The notes beneath the pieces are model-generated. The model ran no database searches, had not been told where the DNA came from, and was given only the letters and a program-made list of their open reading frames with translations. DNA of 64,000 bases from Bog-105 sp965277855 (GTDB taxonomy: Bacteria > Acidobacteriota > Terriglobia > Bryobacterales > Bryobacteraceae), in the NCBI GenBank assembly GCA_965277855.1, contig OZ255847.1:620001-684000 (forward strand), in the 5' to 3' direction. Both the position numbers and the translations under genes were made by a program. How positions within the stretch are numbered: the first letter of the stretch is position 1; each line of letters opens with the position of its first letter. Below are positions 26,357 through 32,382 of the stretch, piece by piece.

Positions 26357-26995
26357 TCAGCGTGCTTTGCGGAAAGTCAGGTTGATCCGGCTTGCTCCGT
26401 TGAGCGGGTGATCGCCTGCCGCGAGCCTGGCTACGCCGTGGTACGCCAGCCGCAAAGGCCCACCCCAAACGACCACATCACCGCTTGCCAGAGGTATCCG
26501 CTGAGAGCGCTCGCTGCGCCTCAAACCGCCAAAGAGAAACACCGCGGGCAAGCCGAGTGATACTGAAACGATGGGCGCATTCTTGTCGATTTCGTCCTTG
26601 TCCTGATGCAGCCCCATCTGCGCGCCCGGCGCATAGCGATTGACCAGGCAGGCATCGGGTTGGAAGCCGGCGAATCCCGCTGCAGCCGCTGCGCCGGCGG
26701 CTAACTCTGCAAACGACGCGGGTAGCGGCGGCCATGGTTCGCCGCTCAGCGGATCGATCGCTTCGTATCGATAGCCGTTTTCGTCGCTCAGCCATCCCAG
26801 ACCACCGCAATTGGTCATGGCGACCGACATGCTGCGGCCGCCTTTTACCGACATGTGGCGAAACGGGGCGCGGGCACTCACACTGTGGACGGCGGCCAGC
26901 AGTTCGCGTTCCGCTGCCAGTGCGAAGCCGCGCAGCAGCAGCGCGCCTTCGCCGAGTGCCTGCTGTGCCGGTAGCAAAGAGCCTTGCGATCCCAT
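26357..26995 (-). CDS. alkB: AlkB-like alkylated DNA dioxygenase
   Basis: A 212-residue Fe(II)/2-oxoglutarate dioxygenase that repairs 1-methyladenine and 3-methylcytosine in DNA. The iron ligands are His and Asp in GLHQDKDE near 133, and the distal His in AYHGVARL near 187. The 2-oxoglutarate arginines are in RINLTFRKAR near 204. The substrate lid motif MSVAMTNCGGLGW matches E. coli AlkB. No ada gene is nearby. Confidence 0.94.
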   Translation of the reverse strand: MGSQGSLLPAQQALGEGALLLRGFALAAERELLAAVHSVSARAPFRHMSVKGGRSMSVAMTNCGGLGWLSDENGYRYEAIDPLSGEPWPPLPASFAELAAGAAAAAGFAGFQPDACLVNRYAPGAQMGLHQDKDEIDKNAPIVSVSLGLPAVFLFGGLRRSERSQRIPLASGDVVVWGGPLRLAYHGVARLAAGDHPLNGASRINLTFRKAR

Positions 26996-27003
26996 GCCTC
27001 ACT

Positions 27004-27741
27004 CTATTCCGTATCGAGATTGGTTTCGGCCCATTCGACTGCTGAAACATCGGGGCCGCGGCGAATCTCGGCCACCAGGCTTTCTACCAGCGTGTTGTCG
27101 CGCTTGTCGGATTCAAACAGCGCCTGCACTACTACTTCATGCTCGTCGTCCATCTCTTCACTGCGTAGCTCCTGCAGCAACAGCGGCCGCTCGGCGAGGG
27201 CTCGCAGGATCAGTCCCCGCACTTCCTGTTCGCGCACAATGGGACACACGGCGGCGAGCCGGTAGACCACGGCGCGATTTAGAAATGCCAGCGAGCGCCG
27301 GTCGATGAAACGCGACAGCGGGCGGAATGCCATGTTGATCGAGAGCAGCAGCAGCGTGACGAATGCGGCATCGAGCATCTCGCCCGCTCCAGCACACGCG
27401 CCGACGGCGGCCGAGCACCAGAGCGTGGCCGCGGTGTTGAGACCACGAATATTGGCGCCATCCTTCATGATGGCCCCGGCTCCTAAGAACCCGACGCCCG
27501 AGATCACGTACGCGATCACGTTGGTGGTGGAAGGGCCGCCGACGGTTGAACCCAGATCGACGAATGCCGCGGCACCGAAACAGACCAGCGTGTTGGTGCG
27601 CATGCCCGCCGCCCGCTGCCGCCATTGACGCTCGGCTCCGATACAGGCACCCAACACGAGCGCGACCAGCAGGTGCGGAAAAGTCGGCTGGTAGAGGAGT
27701 GACACACTGTCCGTCCACCAGTGCAGCCAGGGATTGGGCAT
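27004..27741 (-). CDS. MgtC/SapB-family membrane protein
   Basis: A 245-residue inner-membrane protein. The start at 27741 gives a short N-terminus followed by five TM helices up to about residue 160, with the MgtC motif LGACIGAERQWRQRAAGMRT near 25 and GAGAIMKDGANIRGLNTAAT near 85. A cytosolic C-terminal domain (about 165-245) resembles the ACT-like tail of longer MgtC proteins. Family members act in low-Mg2+ or acid survival; here no phoPQ or mgtB is visible. Confidence 0.92.
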   Translation of the reverse strand: MPNPWLHWWTDSVSLLYQPTFPHLLVALVLGACIGAERQWRQRAAGMRTNTLVCFGAAAFVDLGSTVGGPSTTNVIAYVISGVGFLGAGAIMKDGANIRGLNTAATLWCSAAVGACAGAGEMLDAAFVTLLLLSINMAFRPLSRFIDRRSLAFLNRAVVYRLAAVCPIVREQEVRGLILRALAERPLLLQELRSEEMDDEHEVVVQALFESDKRDNTLVESLVAEIRRGPDVSAVEWAETNLDTE

Positions 27742-27876
27742 GGAATGAGGGTGGATCCTTATGGCGTTTGGGGAACTTTCTTGTGTCAATGTAACGTAAA
27801 GCTGTTTGATCAGTTCGATTCAGCTGGGAATTGAGTCAGCTCATCAAACGGCGTGTAGAAAGGATTCTCCGCAACC

Positions 27877-28089
27877 ATGGCTACGACTCGCCTACCATCT
27901 GCACCCCAGACGAACTCCTTGGAGAATTGGCATAAAGACGGAATTGTCGAAGAGTTGCATCGCCACCGGGCGGAACTCGCCGAACGCTTCGATTACGATC
28001 TGGAACGCTTGTACGAGTACTATTCTTCCGTTCCGATCGATGCTCAGATGCGGCGCGCGAATATCAAACCGATCACTCCTAAACCCTAA
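27877..28089 (+). CDS. small antitoxin-like protein, 70 aa
   Basis: The segment KDGIVEELHRHRAELAERFDYDLERLYEYY resembles the small helical proteins of the 'DPIVEEVR…FNYDL' type often found near toxin genes or alone in Acidobacteriota and Cyanobacteria. The start at 27877 has only a weak ribosome-binding site. No toxin gene is next to it. It lies upstream of the NemR-like regulator and divergent from mgtC. Function unknown. Confidence 0.6.
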   Translation: MATTRLPSAPQTNSLENWHKDGIVEELHRHRAELAERFDYDLERLYEYYSSVPIDAQMRRANIKPITPKP

Positions 28090-28130
28090 ATAGAAAGGAC
28101 CGGTGGTTCCAGTCGATCGGCAGAGTGGCT

Positions 28131-28148
28131 CAGTAGAGCGGTCTAATA
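28131..28148. promoter_or_regulatory. NemR-like operator upstream of the TetR gene
   Basis: The site CAGTAGAGCGGTCTAATA agrees at 15 of 18 positions with the perfect palindrome upstream of the DJ-1 gene (30804-30821). It overlaps a TAATAT -10-like sequence (28144-28149). Its position about 110 bases before the regulator start suggests autoregulation. Confidence 0.6.
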
Positions 28149-28255
28149 TAGAGAGAAAACGTAGCAGAGGAGTTGACATTTCGTGCACCGCGATGCGGTG
28201 CTCAGATGAGGTACTCGGGCGGCAAAAGATCCCGGGGACTGGAAGGAGGTTCAGA

Positions 28256-28882
28256 GTGGTTCCGAACCAAGAGGCGGCGACTGAGCCTACTTCTCGCAAT
28301 CTAAAAGCCCGAACGCACATCCTTGACACGGCACAGCGCATAGTGGGGATCAAGGGCTTTTCGCAAGTAGGTCTTAATGAAATCTTGGCGGCTGCTGGAA
28401 TTCCTAAAGGGTCCTTTTACTATTACTTCTCTTCAAAAGAGGTGTTTGGAAGGGCGCTGCTGGAACATTATTTTGCAAAGGATTTGTCACAACTTGACGA
28501 GTTCTTGTTGGTCGCAGACCGCAGTGCTCGAGATCGTCTCATTGCATACTGGGGCTTCTTCCGAGCGAACCAGGAAAATCAAGACCCGATCGGCAAGTGC
28601 CTAGCAGTAAAACTCGGCGCCGAGGTCTCTGATATGTCAGAAGAGATGCGCCTCGCGTTAAAGAGCGGCACCGCAGCAATCATTGCTCGCCTGTCACGTG
28701 TCATTAAAGAAGGCAAGTTAGACGGCTCGATTCCAATTGCTGGTAGGCCCGTAGCTGCTGCGAATGCTCTGTACCAACTTTGGATGGGCGCAAGCGTCAT
28801 GTGGAAGATCTCTCATGACCGCACAGCGTTCAGCAATGCAAATGCGGCGACCGAACGGATCCTTTCCGGTGAAGCCCTTTGA
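28256..28882 (+). CDS. NemR-like TetR/AcrR-family repressor
   Basis: A 208-residue TetR protein. I place the start at the GTG at 28256 because GGAAGGAGG lies seven bases upstream; the longer frame has no such signal. The N-terminal HTH (VGLNEILAAAGIPKGSFYYYFSSKEVF) matches the NemR group. The C-terminal region has GKCLAVKLGAEVSDMSEEM, equivalent to the GCLLGNLSAE segment of NemR that holds its redox-active cysteine. NemR responds to electrophiles and hypochlorite. The likely targets are its own promoter and the DJ-1 gene. Confidence 0.85.
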   Translation: MVPNQEAATEPTSRNLKARTHILDTAQRIVGIKGFSQVGLNEILAAAGIPKGSFYYYFSSKEVFGRALLEHYFAKDLSQLDEFLLVADRSARDRLIAYWGFFRANQENQDPIGKCLAVKLGAEVSDMSEEMRLALKSGTAAIIARLSRVIKEGKLDGSIPIAGRPVAAANALYQLWMGASVMWKISHDRTAFSNANAATERILSGEAL

Positions 28883-29007
28883 GCACCAGAAGCTGCACAC
28901 GTCGGCTGAGCGCCTGCGCCTCGATCGGATGAGCGCAACATGGGGTCACCACACCAAACGTCAAAAATCGTACGCTAGTACCAAGTTGCGGAAAAAAGCG
29001 TATGCTG

Positions 29008-29038
29008 ACCGCTCCCTGACGGTCACGGCTCTGTAACG
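29008..29038 (+). repeat. dispersed intergenic repeat, copy C
   Basis: The core CGCTCCCTGACGGTCACGGC followed by TCTGTAACG is one of four related copies in the window (others at 32219-32250, 45258-45288 and 55761-55792). It lies between the NemR-like gene and the small minus-strand frame. Confidence 0.65.
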
Positions 29039-29057
29039 GTTCGGACGTGTAGAGGCT

Positions 29058-29228
29058 TCACGCGGATTTCTGCAAGTAGAGACTAGCGCACCCAAGGATG
29101 AGCGCGGCCAACCCGCCAATGGAGAAGTAAAGGACGGATGCTCCGACAGCTCGCGAAGACGCATTGATCCGAAGCGCGGAAGATGCAGCGACCTGTCGCG
29201 CCACCTTTCGACGGCATCTCCCGTCCAT
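29058..29228 (-). CDS. small possible membrane protein, 56 aa
   Basis: A short frame starting at the ATG at 29228, 17 bases after the stop of the TetR gene. A basic N-terminus (CRRKVARQVAASSALRINA) is followed by one strong hydrophobic helix (VGASVLYFSIGGLAALILGC) and a short tail. The ribosome-binding site is weak. It could be a small membrane protein in the TetR operon or the tail of a lost transporter gene. Confidence 0.35.
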   Translation of the reverse strand: MDGRCRRKVARQVAASSALRINASSRAVGASVLYFSIGGLAALILGCASLYLQKSA

Positions 29229-29244
29229 TTCGGGCAGCCGCTTC

Positions 29245-29838
29245 TTATGGCCGGGGGGACGCCAGTTGCTGGGCAGCGCTCACAACGGAAGCACGACGAC
29301 GTTTTCGCTCCGTTGGAGCGTTGCCGTTTGAGCCTGTGACCATGCGCGACAATTGGGGAACGGCAAACCACCATGCAGCCAGGCCGATCAGTAGAAAGAC
29401 CAGCTTCGCTGGATCGAGATCGTCATTCAGTATGCCGTTCCGTTGTGCTTCGGCGAACATTGCCACCGTGCGCTGGTAGTGAGCGGTACGGGCCGCCTCG
29501 TTTACGGCTGGACCATCAGACAAGCCCTCCCAGAGCAAGAGCCGGACGAGATGCGGATTTTCCGCGTGATAGTCGAAGATGCACCCCGTGTATTCACCGA
29601 TATCGTCCAGACCGGGAGCATTCATTCCCAAGGAAACAGCGAGCTTTTCCAGCTCCTCTATGAGCACAGTCTCGAATAGTTGTCGTTTGTCCCCGAAATA
29701 GTTGTAGAGCCGCTCCTTGTTGATCCCCGCGAGAGCTGCGATCCGCGCCATTGTCGTACCGTCCGGACCATGCGCAGTGAACTCTGCACACGCCGCTTGC
29801 TGGAGCCGACGGCGTGTTTTCTGCGTATCCCAAGCCAT
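29245..29838 (-). CDS. TetR-family transcriptional regulator
   Basis: A 197-residue TetR protein. The start at 29838 (MAWDTQKTRRRLQQAACAEF) has GAGG upstream; a longer frame runs into the operator region and is rejected. The HTH reads TTMARIAALAGINKERLYNY. The C-terminal domain is helical with a late hydrophobic helix (LVFLLIGLAAWWFAV). It is divergent from an SDR gene, and two identical inverted repeats lie between them. It probably represses both genes; the ligand is unknown. Confidence 0.88.
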   Translation of the reverse strand: MAWDTQKTRRRLQQAACAEFTAHGPDGTTMARIAALAGINKERLYNYFGDKRQLFETVLIEELEKLAVSLGMNAPGLDDIGEYTGCIFDYHAENPHLVRLLLWEGLSDGPAVNEAARTAHYQRTVAMFAEAQRNGILNDDLDPAKLVFLLIGLAAWWFAVPQLSRMVTGSNGNAPTERKRRRASVVSAAQQLASPRP

Positions 29839-29859
29839 GCCCTCATTGTATTTGCATCT

Positions 29860-29906
29860 CCAACGCTTCAGTTGGAATCTCATTAGATGTCCAACCAACA
29901 CGTTGG
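29860..29906. promoter_or_regulatory. twin operators between tetR and the SDR gene
   Basis: Two inverted repeats with the same design, CCAAC-N6-GTTGG, lie at 29860-29875 and 29891-29906, centre to centre 31 bases (three helical turns). They sit in the short divergent region between the TetR gene (start 29838) and the SDR gene (start 29946), where a TetR dimer pair would control both. Confidence 0.7.
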
Positions 29907-29945
29907 AATTGAGCTGAAAGATCATCGGCTTTTAGGAGAGTGAAC

Positions 29946-30698
29946 ATGCCGGGAAGAGTTGAAAACAAGGTTGCGGTGGTTACAGGTGGAACAAGTGGAA
30001 TTGGATTGGCCACGGCCAAACTGCTCGCAACGGAGGGGGCCAAGATTTTTGTAACAGGGCGAAGGAGTCAGGAACTCGCATCGGCTATCGAGCAGGTCGG
30101 TCATGGCGCCGTGGGTATCCAAGGCGACGTTTCCAAGCTGGAGGACCTCGACCGACTGTTCACAGCGGTGCGAGAGCAAGAAGGGCAACTGGATATCCTA
30201 TTCGCGAACGCCGGCACGGCTGAACACGCCACCATCGAGCAGATCACTGAGAGTCAGTTCGAAGCCGGGTTCTCCACGAACGTCAAGGGCGTTTTCTTCT
30301 GCATGCAGAAGGCGTTGCCACTGATGCCCGATGGAGCAGCCGTTGTCCTGAATGCATCCATGTGGACAATCAAGGGGATACCTGGATTCGGTGTCTTGAG
30401 CGCGAGCAAAGCTGCGGTACGGAGCTTCGCGCGGACATGGGCAAACGAACTCAGGGCGCGGCGCATACGCGTAAACGTCGTCAGCCCAGGCCCTGTCCAT
30501 ACTCCTTCTATTGAGAAGGCTACAGGTGGCCGGGAAAACGCGGAGCGACTCTTGTCAGAACTGGCTAAAGACATCCCTCTAGGCCGCGCTGGAAATCCGG
30601 ACGAGATTGCAAAGGCCGTCTTGTTCCTCGCCTCCGACGATGCAAGCTATGTGAACGGCGCTGAACTCTTCGTCGATGGCGGTATGGTCCAAATCTAG
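29946..30698 (+). CDS. SDR-family protein lacking the catalytic tyrosine
   Basis: A 250-residue SDR. The ATG at 29946 has AGGAGA upstream; a GTG at 29940 is also in frame. The cofactor site GGTSGIG (14-20), FANAG near 88, and the C-terminal VNGAELFVDGGMVQI are intact, so NAD(P) binding is likely. The catalytic set would be S138, Y151 and K155, but residue 151 is Leu (VLSASKAAVRSF, where relatives have VYSASKAAVRSF). It may be inactive, or act in another way such as redox sensing. It is controlled by the divergent TetR and its twin operators. Confidence 0.88.
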   Translation: MPGRVENKVAVVTGGTSGIGLATAKLLATEGAKIFVTGRRSQELASAIEQVGHGAVGIQGDVSKLEDLDRLFTAVREQEGQLDILFANAGTAEHATIEQITESQFEAGFSTNVKGVFFCMQKALPLMPDGAAVVLNASMWTIKGIPGFGVLSASKAAVRSFARTWANELRARRIRVNVVSPGPVHTPSIEKATGGRENAERLLSELAKDIPLGRAGNPDEIAKAVLFLASDDASYVNGAELFVDGGMVQI

Positions 30699-30759
30699 CT
30701 ACGGTCGCATCGCATATGTATGAAGATTAACGAGCAGGAAGGCACTTAATTTCGGCAAC

Positions 30760-30821
30760 TTGCGAAAACTAGACGGCTGGTCTATACTGATTTCGGGTAG
30801 TAGTAGTAGACCGGTCTACTA
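30760..30821 (+). promoter_or_regulatory. promoter and NemR-like operators of the DJ-1 gene
   Basis: A promoter with -35 TTGCGA (30760-30765), a 17-base spacer and -10 TATACT (30783-30788). Inside the spacer is TAGAC-N5-GTCTA (30770-30784). Just downstream is the perfect 18-bp palindrome TAGTAGACCGGTCTACTA (30804-30821), placed to block the start of transcription. The palindrome resembles the site before the NemR-like gene. Confidence 0.7.
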
Positions 30822-30930
30822 AAAAAGCGGGCGGGTTTGTGAACTGAGGGGCCACATACATAGCCATCGGTTTTTTAGAGCCAAGGTCAAGCAGAACAAA
30901 ATCGATCACCACAAGCAAAGGAAGACACAA

Positions 30931-31662
30931 ATGTTTAGAACTCGTCCACGTAAGGCACTTATATCCATCAGCAGCTTTCAGGGCGCTATCTTCCCTGACG
31001 GCAGCAAGACAGGTCTGTTTTTCACCGAAGCTCTTCATCCCTTCCAAGTGCTGACGGAAGCGGGATTCGAAGTGGACCTTACGAGTGAGACCGGCACGTA
31101 CGGCTTAGATCAGGTATCTCTCACGCCGCCGTTCTTAGCAGGGGCCGACAAGGCTGTTTTCGAAAATGCCAATCACCCGTTTGCTGTGAAGCTGAGTTCA
31201 CAGTTAATCAAAGCTTCAGACCTAAAAAAGGGAGAGTACAGCCTGTTCTTCGCCTCTGCCGGGCACGCCGCTCTTTACGACTACCCGAGTGCTCGAGGGC
31301 TTCAGGCAGCAGCGGAAGATGTTTGGAACCACGGTGGCGTTATCGGAGCTGTCTGTCACGGTCCGGTGCTTCTGCCAGGTGTTCTCGATGCGAAGACTGG
31401 CAAGTCGATCATCGAGGGGAAGACCGTGACGGGCTTTACGACTGAAGGGGAAATGGTGCTCCAGGTCCTCCAGAAGCTAAAGTCTGACAACGTTCCCACC
31501 GTGCTTGAAGCAGTCAGTAAGGTTGGCGCGATGTACAGTTCCCCCATGCAGGCGTTTGATGATTATTCGATCACCTCTGGCCGGATTATTACCGGTACCA
31601 ATCCTGCGAGCGCGCATAGCGCCGCTGAGAGAACAGTAAGGGCCTACGCGAACCTCGGCTGA
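30931..31662 (+). CDS. DJ-1/PfpI (Hsp31-like) protein
   Basis: A 243-residue class I glutamine-amidotransferase-like protein. The nucleophile elbow GAVCHGPVLLPG near 145 holds the catalytic Cys with a following His, and the loop FASAGHAALYDYP near 110 resembles the Hsp31 and glyoxalase III group. Such proteins convert methylglyoxal to lactate or repair glycated products. Its promoter carries a NemR-type palindrome, and NemR-type regulators sense the same reactive carbonyls. The catalytic glutamate would be the Glu near FFTEALHPF. Confidence 0.9.
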   Translation: MFRTRPRKALISISSFQGAIFPDGSKTGLFFTEALHPFQVLTEAGFEVDLTSETGTYGLDQVSLTPPFLAGADKAVFENANHPFAVKLSSQLIKASDLKKGEYSLFFASAGHAALYDYPSARGLQAAAEDVWNHGGVIGAVCHGPVLLPGVLDAKTGKSIIEGKTVTGFTTEGEMVLQVLQKLKSDNVPTVLEAVSKVGAMYSSPMQAFDDYSITSGRIITGTNPASAHSAAERTVRAYANLG

Positions 31663-31725
31663 GTAGCGACTGGTACGCCAGCCGCTCCCCCGAAAGAACA
31701 CACGAAGCTCTGCCACTCTGGTTAG

Positions 31726-31968
31726 ATGCCGCCCGGTAGACGATTTCCCAAATCCTGTTCACCCTACTGCTCAATTTGTGGAGGCACCGGAATAAATGTG
31801 CATGCCAACGAGCCGGAACCCAAATGCAGGGAATGCAAGGGGACAGGCAAATGTGCTCTCTGCGGCGGTACGGGTATCCTATATCGGCCTCCATCGGATG
31901 ACTCCTGGATGTGGCTGTTGCCTGATTGGCTACATCGTCGAATTAAAGAGAAGGACTTTGAAGTCTGA
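31726..31968 (+). CDS. small CxxCxGxG zinc-binding protein
   Basis: An 80-residue protein with three DnaJ-type zinc motifs: CSICGGTG, CRECKGTG and CALCGGTG, all within the first 55 residues. A Trp-rich tail (SDDSWMWLLPDWLHRRIKE) follows. No J-domain is present. Two clusters of four cysteines would need four motifs; here there are three, so one zinc site plus a half-site is expected. Weak ribosome-binding site. Function unknown. Confidence 0.55.
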   Translation: MPPGRRFPKSCSPYCSICGGTGINVHANEPEPKCRECKGTGKCALCGGTGILYRPPSDDSWMWLLPDWLHRRIKEKDFEV

Positions 31969-32009
31969 CTGTGGCCCCTATTGAAAGGGATCGCTTCTCG
32001 AAAGCAAGT

Positions 32010-32086
32010 TGGTGGGCCCTACAGAACTCGAATCTGTGACCTCTACCGTGTCAAGGTAGCGCTCTAACCAACTGAGCTAAGGGCCC
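32010..32086 (-). tRNA. tRNA-Val (anticodon GAC)
   Basis: A 77-base tRNA on the minus strand with the encoded CCA end. The acceptor stem begins GGGCCCT, the D-arm is AGCTCAGTTGGTTAGAGC, the anticodon stem CTACC/GGTAG encloses the loop TTGACAC (anticodon GAC), and the T-arm reads AGATTCGAGTTCT. All stems pair. Confidence 0.96.
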
Positions 32087-32154
32087 GACGGCGATTCAGG
32101 TACAACATAACACGTTCGATCGCTCCGATCTCATAAGCGGACAGAAGGAGTGGA

Positions 32155-32250
32155 GCGCGACATAGAAGTGATTCATTCTGGGTACTAAGGGAGTCGAGCA
32201 AATGACGTGAGGTTAGCGCACCGGTCGCTGACGCTCGCGGCTCAGTTACG
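32155..32250 (+). repeat. 96-base dispersed repeat, copy A
   Basis: This segment matches 55696-55792 over its whole length with scattered substitutions. Both contain TCGAGCAAAT, GTGAGGTTAGC and the core CACCGGTCGCTGACGCTCGC. The same core occurs in shorter form at 29008-29038 and 45258-45288. Here it lies between the tRNA and the ADOP gene. Confidence 0.75.
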
Positions 32251-32382
32251 GGTCGGGCCCAGCGGGCCATGGATAATCTCTGACAAGTTCGACCACGCTG
32301 TTCCCACAAACGGACAGATGACCAGGGTAAGTGGTTTGCCATCAACACACGGCGAAGGCCATTGAGGTGCATTCGATCAGCC

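Noticed and set aside
25553..26560. 335-residue plus-strand open frame
   Set aside because: It lies antisense to the aminotransferase and alkB genes, which have full sets of family motifs. The frame has Arg/His/Cys-rich low-quality composition typical of an antisense shadow.
27803..27856. Inverted repeat GTTTGAT/ATCAAAC between mgtC and the small gene as a riboswitch or Mg-sensor
   Set aside because: Only a 7-bp stem with a 40-base loop; no M-box or other riboswitch core is visible.
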